7,287 bases of DNA from Methanomicrobiales archaeon (GCA_012510295.1 JAAZID010000240.1:1-7287); one strand, 5' to 3'; shown: positions 1 to 6,564, numbered from the stretch's first letter. Program-made: numbers and translations. Notes: a model not told the origin generated them from the sequence alone.

Positions 1-1
1 T

Positions 2-1303
2 CCGGAGTTCCTGCAGCAACGTGCGGAATTGAGCTACATGGATGCGATCGGTGAGGTGGTAAAGAACGACCCCCACGTCAGCACTGTCCGGGTCTTTGAC
101 TTCCGGGGCGAGCGGATCGCAGGCGAGGCACATCCTGACGATGATCGCCGGGTGGCTCTGGCCCGGCAGGCATACCGGGAGCGGACCACGCTTGAGGCGG
201 AAGATACCGCCAGGGGGGATCAGATCCACTACCTCTTCATCGACAGGGCGGACAGCGTTCACGCATCGGACACGAGTATTATCGTCGAGGTGACCTACGA
301 CGCAAAGGCCATCGAGGAGAAGGTCGCGGGTATGCTCGCCCGGCATGTAAGAACCCTGTTCATCGGGCTCTTCCTCATCGCCTTCCTCTCTGCCGTCGCC
401 GTACACTTCCTGACGCGACCGGTGCGCACCCTCGTCGAGGACGTCGACGCCATCGCCGGCGGTGACCTGGATCGTCCCATACGGGTGGGTGGGAGCGAGG
501 AGTTTGTCCATCTCGGGGAGAGCGTGTCGGCGATGGTCGCATCCCTGAAGGAGATCCTGCAAAAGCTCCAGGATTCAGAGAGGACGCTCATCCGCCACAG
601 TGAGACCCTTGAGGATGAGATCCGGGAACGGACGGCCGCCCTCGAGGAGTCCGACCGGACGGCATCGTTCCTGCTCGATATCATGGGGCATGACATCATG
701 AGCGCAAATAACGTCGCCAGTCTCTACTCGGATCTTCTTCTCGATGTTCTTGAGGGAGAACCCGAAGCGGAGCTGCTCCTGAAGGCAAAGGCCGGACTTG
801 CGAAGAGCGTCGAGATCGTGCATAACGTCAATACCATCCATCATATCGGGGAGGGGTCAGGGGCTTTCAAGGCGGTCGATCTCGATCAGGTCATCCGAAG
901 TGAGATCGCATCTCTCCATATCCCCCGGATAACGTATGCCGGCACCACAGTCTGCGCCGTCGCCGATGATCTCCTGCCCGAGGTCTTCGGAAACCTGCTC
1001 GGCAACGCCGTGAAGTTCGGCGGACCGGAGGTCTGGATCACCATCCTGGTCGAGGGGTGCAGCGATGAGGTTCTGGTCTCCATTGAGGATACCGGACCGG
1101 GCATCCCCGACGTCGTGAAACCCCGGCTCTTTGATAGGATGGTCCGGGGAGGTGGTGGGGCCGCGGGAACCGGGCTTGGCCTCTACATCTGCCGGACACT
1201 TATCGCACGCTACGGTGGGAGGATATGGGCGGAGGATCGAGCAGGGGGCGGCACAACGGTCCGGTTCACTCTCAGGAAGGCTGAAGAGGGCGGGATACCA
1301 TGA
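2..1303 (+). CDS. Membrane sensor histidine kinase, 5'-truncated by window edge (HK1)
   Basis: The reading frame is open to the left edge, so the TTG at 29 is not taken as the true start and the N-terminus (first membrane helix and most of the sensor) lies outside. Numbering residues from nt 29: the end of an extracytoplasmic sensor lobe is at about 1-105, a transmembrane helix at about 108-128, a HAMP linker at 129-180 (PVRTL, GGDLDRPI) and a coiled coil at 175-215. The dimerisation/phosphoacceptor helix has H221 in MGHDIMSANN. The ATPase domain at about 312-417 has N322/N326 (N box), D354-G356-G358 (G1), F368 (F box) and TGLGL at 381-385 (G2). It should autophosphorylate H221 and pass phosphate to a response regulator not present here. 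The residue four after the His is S225, where kinases with phosphatase activity usually have Thr or Asn. It is a clear paralog of the next gene, to which it is joined by an ATGA overlap. The signal sensed is unknown. Confidence 0.9.
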   Translation, partial: PEFLQQRAELSYMDAIGEVVKNDPHVSTVRVFDFRGERIAGEAHPDDDRRVALARQAYRERTTLEAEDTARGDQIHYLFIDRADSVHASDTSIIVEVTYDAKAIEEKVAGMLARHVRTLFIGLFLIAFLSAVAVHFLTRPVRTLVEDVDAIAGGDLDRPIRVGGSEEFVHLGESVSAMVASLKEILQKLQDSERTLIRHSETLEDEIRERTAALEESDRTASFLLDIMGHDIMSANNVASLYSDLLLDVLEGEPEAELLLKAKAGLAKSVEIVHNVNTIHHIGEGSGAFKAVDLDQVIRSEIASLHIPRITYAGTTVCAVADDLLPEVFGNLLGNAVKFGGPEVWITILVEGCSDEVLVSIEDTGPGIPDVVKPRLFDRMVRGGGGAAGTGLGLYICRTLIARYGGRIWAEDRAGGGTTVRFTLRKAEEGGIP

Positions 1304-3195
1304 CGGCGCCGGTCGACGGCGGGGGGTGGCATCGCCACCTTGGCACCCACCTCCTCCTCATCATGATCCTGATCACGCTCCCCGTGATAGGGCTGATCAC
1401 GGTCCTGGACTACCGGGAGGTCGAGGAGACCCTGATCGCCGGGGAGGACTCTTTTCGGAAGCAGACGGAGGAGAGTACCGTCCTGTCGATGCACCTCGTG
1501 GATGCGGGATTGAAGATCTTCGATAAGACACTTGACTCCCGGATAGTGGAAGGGTTCGATCTCTTCGTTATGGAGTATGAACGTGCCGGGAGGAACCCGG
1601 CTGCAATGGATCTCGCCCGGCTCCAGGAAGACCTCGGGGAAGAGATGGATATCTACATCATCAATGAGTCCGGCATCGTCGAGTACAGCACCTATCCCCC
1701 GGATCTCGGTCTTGATCTCAAGAGTGCTCCGGAATTTTACGAACGGATCACGGATATCCGACTCGGTGATACAATTGTTGCGGATCGCGTCGTGGTGGAG
1801 ACGGCAGGCAGGACATGGCGGAAGTTCGCCTACATGCCCTCTCCCGATCACCGCTACATCTTCGAGCTCGGCCTTGCCTGCGATGCGGTCGAGGCCGGCC
1901 GCTATACTCCGGACCACAAGACCCTGAGAGATGACCTGATGCTGTTAAACCCCGCCCTCCAGGAGATCCAGATCCATGACCGCTACGGGAGGATCATCGA
2001 TGCGGTCGGTTCAGGAGGCCCGATCGTGCCCGGGGAGGTGAATCCGGTCGTCGCTTCGGTCTTCGAAGAGGGGGAGGAGAGGACTATCGCGGACGATGCC
2101 CTCGGGACTATCACCCGGTATATCTTCATCGACCTCTCCGACCCCGCAACTCCATCGGATACGAGCCGGGTCGTCGAGCTGACATACACCACGGCTCTCC
2201 TCGACGCCCGTATCGCGGCGGCGCGCCTCAACTGCACCGTCACCATTCTCTTTGCGAGTCTCGTCGCCTGTTGTATCGCGATCCTGGCCTCACGTCGGAT
2301 CACCCGGCCGATACAGGAGATCGTACGCGACGTCGACCGGATCGCCGGTGGGGATCTCGATCACCCGATCCGACTATCCACCGGGACGGAGTTTGCCCGC
2401 CTCTCCGGGAGCATCAGTATCATGGTGACCACCCTCAAAGAGAACATCCGGCGACTCCGTGAGTCGGAAGAGGCCCTGCGGGAGCGGGATGCCCACCTCG
2501 ACGATCTGGTCCGGATACGGGCAGCTGAACTTGAAGAGTCCAGCCAGATGACAAACCTCTTCCTGGATGTCATGGTCCACGATATCAACAACGCCAATAC
2601 AGTTGCCATCGGGTACACGCAGTTCCTGGTCGATACCCTTGAGGGTGAGCAGCAGGAGATGGCTCAGAAGGTGCTCGCGGGACTGAAACAGAGTTCATCG
2701 ATCGTCGGGCGCGTCGCCACCCTCCGGGAAGCCCGGGAAGGCGGGGCGACGCCGGTGTGCGTGGACCTCGACCGGGTGATACGCAGACAGGTGGCCGCTC
2801 ACCCCGGAGCCCGGATCCGGTATGAAGGGTGTCCGGTCGGTGTCCTCGCCGATGATCTCCTGTCTGTGGTCTTTGCAAACCTGATTGGAAACGCCATGAA
2901 GTTCGGTGGTTCGGATGTCGATATCGTCATCCGGGTTGAGGAGTGCGGCGATGAAGTCATGGTCTCCGTCGAGGATACCGGACCGGGTATCCCTGATACA
3001 GTGAAGGATGGTCTTTTTGGCCGGTTCCGGAAAGGGAACGGGCAGCTCTCCGGGCTCGGGCTTGGTCTCTATATATGTCGGACGCTCATCGAACGGTACG
3101 GGGGGAGGATCCGGGTGGAAGATCGGGTTGGGGGCGGCACAGCTATCAGGTTTTCGCTCAAAATAGTGGATGGTGTGAGCCGCCTCACCCGATGA
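1300..3195 (+). CDS. Membrane sensor histidine kinase with large extracytoplasmic sensor (HK2)
   Basis: This 631-residue protein is complete. The ATG at 1300 overlaps the HK1 stop (ATGA), implying translational coupling. A first transmembrane helix is at about 17-36. The extracytoplasmic part, about 37-311, seems to have two lobes: a PDC/Cache-like one (IYIINESGIVEYS at 118-130, then GLDL at 137-140) and a second (IQIHDRYGRIID at 223-234) that matches the sensor remnant seen in HK1. A second helix is at about 312-331, HAMP at 332-384 and a coiled coil to about 415. The H box is H427 in MVHDINNANT, with N431 at the +4 phosphatase position. ATPase motifs are N527/N531, D559-G561-G563, F573/F576 and GLGLGL at 585-590. 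All catalytic residues are present, so it should be an active kinase. The HDINN variant, lacking the usual proline, recalls kinases common in methanogens (from memory). No response regulator is adjacent; the ligand cannot be told from sequence. The 3' end overlaps the convergent small gene by 11 nt. Confidence 0.93.
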   Translation: MTAPVDGGGWHRHLGTHLLLIMILITLPVIGLITVLDYREVEETLIAGEDSFRKQTEESTVLSMHLVDAGLKIFDKTLDSRIVEGFDLFVMEYERAGRNPAAMDLARLQEDLGEEMDIYIINESGIVEYSTYPPDLGLDLKSAPEFYERITDIRLGDTIVADRVVVETAGRTWRKFAYMPSPDHRYIFELGLACDAVEAGRYTPDHKTLRDDLMLLNPALQEIQIHDRYGRIIDAVGSGGPIVPGEVNPVVASVFEEGEERTIADDALGTITRYIFIDLSDPATPSDTSRVVELTYTTALLDARIAAARLNCTVTILFASLVACCIAILASRRITRPIQEIVRDVDRIAGGDLDHPIRLSTGTEFARLSGSISIMVTTLKENIRRLRESEEALRERDAHLDDLVRIRAAELEESSQMTNLFLDVMVHDINNANTVAIGYTQFLVDTLEGEQQEMAQKVLAGLKQSSSIVGRVATLREAREGGATPVCVDLDRVIRRQVAAHPGARIRYEGCPVGVLADDLLSVVFANLIGNAMKFGGSDVDIVIRVEECGDEVMVSVEDTGPGIPDTVKDGLFGRFRKGNGQLSGLGLGLYICRTLIERYGGRIRVEDRVGGGTAIRFSLKIVDGVSRLTR

Positions 3196-3409
3196 TCGCC
3201 TGGACCCGACCGACCTGGCCATCCCTGAGGCGGACCTTGATCCCGTGGGGGTGGAAGGATGAGTTTGTCAGGAGTTCGGCAACAACGCCCCTGGTGCGCT
3301 TCCCGGTCCGCTGATCCCGTTTGAGCACGACATCCACCGCCATGCCCGGGCGGATGGCGGCCCGATTCCGCCCGTTCATGCTCGCCGGAGCTGCTGAATC
3401 ACTCTTCAT
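3185..3409 (-). CDS. YwbE-family (DUF2196) small protein
   Basis: A small basic protein of 74 residues with this start. It carries the conserved core of the YwbE family: VVLKRDQRTGKRTRGVV at 27-43, and from 47 to 70 a segment with LTNSS, HPHGIKVRL and DGQVGRV. The family has no proven function; the short beta-rich sequence with a GQVGRV ending suggests a small barrel that might bind nucleic acid, which is only inference. The start is uncertain. ATG at 3409 is chosen because GAGG lies 6 nt before it; ATG at 3421 (78 residues) has no such site; ATG at 3379 (64 residues, beginning MNGRNR) fits family length and the family's usual N-terminus best. With the chosen start it overlaps the end of lysS by 11 nt, so it is almost certainly co-transcribed with lysS, hinting at a translation-related role. 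Its 3' end overlaps HK2 tail to tail. Confidence 0.85.
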   Translation of the reverse strand: MKSDSAAPASMNGRNRAAIRPGMAVDVVLKRDQRTGKRTRGVVAELLTNSSFHPHGIKVRLRDGQVGRVQAIIG

Positions 3410-4910
3410 CGGTATCCTCATTCAAACCGGGGAGGAGGGTCTTCATCTGCGGGAAGAGGATCACTTCCTTTATGGAGTCCTTGCCGGTGAGGAGCATCAC
3501 CAGGCGATCGATACCGATCCCGACGCCGCCGGTCGGGGGCATGCCGTAGCCGAGGGCGCATATGAAGTCGTAGTCGATCATCTGCGCCTCAAGGTCGCCC
3601 CGGCGGCGCCGGGCATCCTGCTCCTCAAGCCGGGCCTTCTGGTCGAGGGGATCGTTTAACTCGGAGAAGCCGTTTGCCATCTCCATACCGGCGACGAAGA
3701 GCTCGAACCGCTCGGTCATCCCCTCGATCTCCCGGTGCTTCTTTGCAAGAGGCGAGTTCTCGATGGGGAAGTTGTAGATGAATGTCGGCTGGATGAGGTT
3801 CTTCTCACCGAAATGCTCGAAGAAGAGCGCCAGGAACTCTCCCCGGGTCTCGGCGTCTTCGCATCCCTCGACACCGTGCTCCTCAGCAAACGCACGGAGT
3901 TCATCGACAGAGTGATCGCGGACACTGATCCCGGCATACTCCTGCACCGCCTCGTCCATGGTGAGGCGGCGCCAGGGGCGGGTGACATCCAGTTCGTGCC
4001 CCGCAAACGATATCGTCGTGGCCCCGCAGACCTCCAGTGCCAGGTGCGCTATGATCTCCTCAGTGAGGTCCATCATATCGTTATAGTCCTGGTAGGCCTC
4101 GTAGATCTCGACCATAGAGAACTCGGGGTTGTGGTTGGTGTCGATATCCTCGTTCCTGAAGTTCTTTGATATCTCAAAGACCTTCTCATAGCCGCCGACG
4201 ACCAGGCGTTTGAGGTAGAGCTCCGGCGCGATCCGGAGGTAGAGTTTCTGGTCGAGGTAGTTGTGGTAGGTGGTGAACGGCCGGGCGTTTGCACCACCGT
4301 ATATCGGTTGCAGGGTCGGGGTCTCAAACTCCAGGTAGTCCCGCTCGAAGAGGAACTGTCGCAGGAGTGATATGATCCTGCTCCGCGTCCGGAACGTCTC
4401 CCGGCTCTCCTCGTTCATGATCAGGTCGATGTAGCGCTGCCGGTAGCGGGTCTCGACGTTCTTGAGCCCGTGGAACTTCTCGGGGAGGGGACAGATGGAC
4501 TTTGAGAGGAGTTCGAACCGGTCGACCCAGATCGTGATCTCCCCCATCTTTGTCCGGAAGACGTGGCCGGAGACGCCTATGATATCCCCGGCGTCGATAT
4601 ACTGCCTGAAGAGGTTGAATGCCTCCTCGCCGAGATCGTTCTTCCGTATGTAGAGCTGTATCCTCCCGTCCGCATCCCCGATATCAGCGAATATCGTCTT
4701 TCCGTGCTGGCGGACCACGTAGACCCGGCCCGCGGTGCTGACAGCGTCAGCACTCTTGTCGTGCCCGATATCGGCGAATCGTTTCTTGATCTCGCGAACG
4801 GTATCTGTGCGCTCAAATTTATGGGGGTATACCGTCACCCCACGCTCGCGGAGGTCCTGTATCTTATCGATCTTTGTTGTATCAAAACAGAGATGGTCTA
4901 TATCACTCAT
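3399..4910 (-). CDS. lysS: Lysyl-tRNA synthetase, class II
   Basis: Attaches lysine to tRNA-Lys using ATP in the cytoplasm. The protein has 503 residues, usual for class II LysRS. An N-terminal OB-fold anticodon-binding domain covers about 50-135 (AGRVYVVRQHGKTIFADIGD). The catalytic domain shows motif 1 (FLFERDYLEFETPTL, about 187-201), motif 2 (FEISKNFRNEDID, then HNPEFSMVEIY, about 245-270, with the ATP-binding Arg252) and motif 3 (GGVGIGIDRLVMLL, about 461-474). ENSPLAKKH at 384-392 is also typical. The start at 4910 (MSDIDHLCFD) is preferred because recognisable family sequence begins there and GGAG lies 11 nt upstream; in-frame ATGs at 4934 and 4946 would add 8 or 12 residues. Many Euryarchaeota use the unrelated class I LysRS, so the class II form points to the lineages that acquired the bacterial-type enzyme. 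It is the first gene of a two-gene unit with ywbE and is divergent from the uracil-DNA glycosylase. Confidence 0.97.
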   Translation of the reverse strand: MSDIDHLCFDTTKIDKIQDLRERGVTVYPHKFERTDTVREIKKRFADIGHDKSADAVSTAGRVYVVRQHGKTIFADIGDADGRIQLYIRKNDLGEEAFNLFRQYIDAGDIIGVSGHVFRTKMGEITIWVDRFELLSKSICPLPEKFHGLKNVETRYRQRYIDLIMNEESRETFRTRSRIISLLRQFLFERDYLEFETPTLQPIYGGANARPFTTYHNYLDQKLYLRIAPELYLKRLVVGGYEKVFEISKNFRNEDIDTNHNPEFSMVEIYEAYQDYNDMMDLTEEIIAHLALEVCGATTISFAGHELDVTRPWRRLTMDEAVQEYAGISVRDHSVDELRAFAEEHGVEGCEDAETRGEFLALFFEHFGEKNLIQPTFIYNFPIENSPLAKKHREIEGMTERFELFVAGMEMANGFSELNDPLDQKARLEEQDARRRRGDLEAQMIDYDFICALGYGMPPTGGVGIGIDRLVMLLTGKDSIKEVILFPQMKTLLPGLNEDTDEE

Positions 4911-4929
4911 TGTGTAAGCAGCTCCATTT

Positions 4930-4950
4930 GCCATGCAGTCCCGCATTGGC
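4930..4950 (-). promoter_or_regulatory. Possible second hairpin in lysS leader
   Basis: On the minus strand, GCCAATGC (4950-4943) can pair with GCATGGC (4936-4930) around a 6-nt loop, leaving one bulged A: a 7-bp stem just upstream of the GGAG at 4925-4922. If folded in the mRNA, it would lie near the ribosome entry site. The function is unknown and chance is possible. Confidence 0.3.
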
Positions 4951-4955
4951 CCCTA

Positions 4956-4982
4956 TCCCCGGACCTGTTACGATTCCGGGGA
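4956..4982 (-). promoter_or_regulatory. 8-bp inverted repeat / hairpin in lysS leader region
   Basis: TCCCCGGA (4956-4963) and TCCGGGGA (4975-4982) are perfect reverse complements separated by 11 nt. The position is just downstream of the transcription start predicted from the TATA-like box at 5011-5020, so it would form a strong stem near the 5' end of the lysS mRNA; alternatively it is a two-fold protein-binding site. No known riboswitch class is recognised. Confidence 0.45.
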
Positions 4983-5010
4983 GATCGGGCCGCACCCTTG
5001 TGGGCGGATC

Positions 5011-5020
5011 CTATTATACA
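5011..5020 (-). promoter_or_regulatory. TATA-like box, candidate lysS-ywbE promoter
   Basis: On the minus strand TGTATAATAG is preceded directly by a purine-rich GGAAGGAAAC that could act as a BRE. It stands out in GC-rich surroundings. The usual archaeal spacing of about 25 nt puts the transcription start near 4990 and gives a leader of about 80 nt before the ATG at 4910. Confidence 0.5.
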
Positions 5021-5045
5021 GTTTCCTTCCGGGGTTATTAACCTT

Positions 5046-5075
5046 TGAGAGGATCTCACTCTCTCCGCCCGGAGA
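5046..5075. promoter_or_regulatory. Two adjacent inverted repeats between divergent promoters
   Basis: TGAGA-GGA-TCTCA (5046-5058) is followed 3 nt later by TCTCCG-CC-CGGAGA (5062-5075). Both are perfect in their arms. They lie about 25 nt upstream of the lysS TATA-like box and about 60 nt upstream of the glycosylase one, a position where a regulator could act on either gene. The arms are short, so chance cannot be excluded. Confidence 0.3.
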
Positions 5076-5136
5076 AGATTATGTGCGATCCGGGTGCGCC
5101 GGTGCCGGTTGCTCAGGGGAAAACAAAATGTAAAAC

Positions 5137-5145
5137 GATAATATG
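5137..5145 (+). promoter_or_regulatory. TATA-like box, candidate promoter of glycosylase-Nudix operon
   Basis: GATAATATG sits in an AT-rich block (5120-5162), preceded by adenine-rich AAAAC as in a BRE. Its centre is about 28 nt before the ATG at 5169, so the mRNA would start at or next to the start codon. That fits a leaderless transcript and the lack of a Shine-Dalgarno sequence there. Confidence 0.5.
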
Positions 5146-5168
5146 AGTTAACCATTAATAGTCTGATT

Positions 5169-5765
5169 ATGGTGCAGGAGACGGAAAGGCGGGAGGCGAT
5201 GGAGAGACTCGCCACCGTCATCGGCGAATGCCGGAAATGTCCCCTCTGGGAGGATGCCTGCCATGCGGTCCCGGGGGATGGGAGTGTTGCGGCCCGCCTG
5301 ATGCTCATCGGTGAAGCGCCGGGAAAACAGGAAGATCTCACCGGGATGCCGTTTGTGGGGCGCGCCGGAAAGTTGCTCGATGGTCTCCTCGCCGGCATCG
5401 ATCTTTCGCGGACCGAGATCTTCATCGGAAATATCGTCAAACACCGGCCACCCGGGAACCGCGACCCCCGGGACGAGGAGATCCGTGCCTGCACACCCTA
5501 CCTTGAGGAGCAGATCCGGATCGTACAACCTGAGGTGATCGTGACGCTCGGCCGGCACTCGAGCAGGTACATACTCTCCTTCCTGCCGGTGGAGTTCGAC
5601 CGGATCACCGATATCCGCGGGACCGTTTACCCGTGTTCCCTCTTCGATCACCCGGTTCGCATCATCCCGACCCTCCACCCCGCCGCCGCACTCTACAACC
5701 CGGCATACCGTGAGGCCCTGGAAGAAGACTTCGGGATCATCGGGCGTGAGCTCGCAGAAGGTTGA
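5169..5765 (+). CDS. Uracil-DNA glycosylase, family 4 (Fe-S type), with His at the third cluster position
   Basis: Removes uracil from DNA, the first step of base excision repair. The protein has 198 residues, normal for family 4. Visible motifs: C21-x2-C24 (first cluster ligands), GEAPG at 48-52 with E49 and E55, PFVG at 61-64 (F62 is the uracil-stacking Phe), GN at 87-88, KHRPPGNRDP at 91-100, C108, and HPAA at 170-173 (motif 2 His). In the family the third cluster ligand is the Cys of KCRPP, 16 residues before the fourth; here that position is H92 and the fourth is C108, so the spacing is kept but the ligand is His. ATG 5169 is the first ATG after an in-frame stop at 5139. No Shine-Dalgarno sequence is seen, and a TATA-like box sits about 28 nt upstream. 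The Nudix gene follows after 6 nt. It lacks the KRRIH insertion of UdgX, so that group is unlikely. Confidence 0.93.
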   Translation: MVQETERREAMERLATVIGECRKCPLWEDACHAVPGDGSVAARLMLIGEAPGKQEDLTGMPFVGRAGKLLDGLLAGIDLSRTEIFIGNIVKHRPPGNRDPRDEEIRACTPYLEEQIRIVQPEVIVTLGRHSSRYILSFLPVEFDRITDIRGTVYPCSLFDHPVRIIPTLHPAAALYNPAYREALEEDFGIIGRELAEG

Positions 5766-5771
5766 AGATCG

Positions 5772-6194
5772 ATGGCAAAGGAGAAGTCGTATGGGGCGGT
5801 CGTCTTCCGGCGAGACGGTGATCTCTGGTATCTCATCCTGCAGTACGGGGCCGGGCACTGGGATCTGGTGAAGGGGCATGGCGAGCGGGGTGAGAGCGAG
5901 AAGGAGACGGTGCTCCGCGAACTCGAAGAGGAGACCGGGATCACCCGCGCAACGTTCATCCCCGGGTTCCGTGAGGTGATCCACTACTTCTTTCAGCGCC
6001 GTGGCCACACAGTCTACAAGGAGGTAGTCTACTACCTGATCGAGACCTCCGAGGAGGAGGTGCACCTCTCCGATGAGCACGTCGCCTACCGGTGGCTCCC
6101 GTACGGCGAGGCGATAGAGATGATCACGTTTGCGAACTCGAAGCGGATGATCGGGCAGGCGCACGACCTCGTGATGATGCTTCAGCGCCGGTAG
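5772..6194 (+). CDS. Nudix hydrolase, diadenosine tetraphosphate (Ap4A) hydrolase-like
   Basis: A cytoplasmic enzyme of 140 residues. It has a full Nudix box at 35-57 (G35, E41, R49-E50, E53-E54, G56), the Mg-binding loop-helix-loop that cleaves a nucleoside diphosphate linked to another group. The surrounding SYGAVVFRR at 6-14 and GHWDLVKGHGERGE at 28-41 are typical of asymmetrical bis(5'-nucleosyl)-tetraphosphatases, which split Ap4A to ATP and AMP. The substrate is inferred by family and not proven; other capped or damaged nucleotides are possible. The ATG lies 6 nt after the glycosylase stop, with a weak GGTTGA upstream, so the two are likely co-transcribed and could cooperate in removing unwanted nucleotides from DNA and from the pool. 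The 3' end is 8 nt from the convergent DUF1622 gene; no terminator is evident between them. Confidence 0.9.
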   Translation: MAKEKSYGAVVFRRDGDLWYLILQYGAGHWDLVKGHGERGESEKETVLRELEEETGITRATFIPGFREVIHYFFQRRGHTVYKEVVYYLIETSEEEVHLSDEHVAYRWLPYGEAIEMITFANSKRMIGQAHDLVMMLQRR

Positions 6195-6202
6195 GCGGTC
6201 AG

Positions 6203-6529
6203 TCATCGTACATCTTCGGGTCCCTTCACCTCCTTTCCAAGGAAGTAGCTTACGACCGTCCTGATGGCGACGAGTGAACCGAGGACGATCAGGTCATCAA
6301 ACGTCGGCTCAAGGATCGTCTTTGAGACATCGGCGGCGACGAAGAACTCAAGACCTATCAGGATGCGCGTGGTGAACGTCTCCCTGATAGCAGGGTAACT
6401 CAGTGCCCGCATGCGCGTCTCCTTCGCGAGGAGTTCAACGATCGCTATTGCCGCCCCGTAGATGATGAAAAGCGCCCCAAACGCCCCGAGCACCGTCCCG
6501 GCGATCCCGATGATAGTCTCAAACAGCAT
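6203..6529 (-). CDS. DUF1622 family membrane protein
   Basis: A small membrane protein of 108 residues matching the DUF1622 family by pattern: hydrophobic helices at about 5-33, 54-68 and 78-98, with the conserved-looking middle segment IRETFTTRILIGLEFFVAAD (48-67) followed by DVSKTILEPT. The family function is unknown; a role in transport or membrane stress would be a guess. ATG 6529 is the start of the first hydrophobic helix; no Shine-Dalgarno sequence precedes it. It lies 49 nt downstream of the ABC ATPase gene on the same strand, with a possible promoter of its own at 6558-6564, so membership of the transporter operon is uncertain. Confidence 0.85.
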   Translation of the reverse strand: MLFETIIGIAGTVLGAFGALFIIYGAAIAIVELLAKETRMRALSYPAIRETFTTRILIGLEFFVAADVSKTILEPTFDDLIVLGSLVAIRTVVSYFLGKEVKGPEDVR

Positions 6530-6557
6530 GCCCGGCGGGCGGATCGGCGCCGGTGGG

Positions 6558-6564
6558 GATATAG
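6558..6564 (-). promoter_or_regulatory. TATA-like box, possible DUF1622 gene promoter
   Basis: In the GC-rich 49-nt gap, CTATATC on the minus strand is centred about 32 nt before the ATG at 6529. This spacing fits a transcript with a very short or no leader. Evidence is only positional and compositional. Confidence 0.35.

Noticed and set aside
29..31. TTG as the true start of HK1
   Set aside because: The frame stays open to the window edge, and HK2 shows that the paralog has some 200 further N-terminal residues, so the gene begins outside.
1210..1917. A 235-codon minus-strand open frame across the kinase junction
   Set aside because: It lies opposite clear kinase coding sequence on both sides of the ATGA overlap and resembles no family.
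2695..3222. A 175-codon minus-strand open frame opposite the HK2 ATPase domain
   Set aside because: The plus strand encodes N, G1, F and G2 boxes here; the antisense product is proline- and charge-rich without motifs.
5169..5765. Glycosylase as a UdgX-type enzyme because of the His near the cluster motif
   Set aside because: UdgX carries an extra KRRIH-like loop; here KHRPPGNRDP has no insertion and lines up directly with the family-4 KCRPP motif.
6195..6202. A terminator between the Nudix and DUF1622 genes
   Set aside because: The gap is only 8 nt, with no T-run or hairpin.
5148..6206. A 352-codon open frame on the minus strand opposite the glycosylase and Nudix genes
   Set aside because: It is antisense to two genes with intact family motifs, has no recognisable domain and is rich in the residues expected from reading GC-rich codons backwards.
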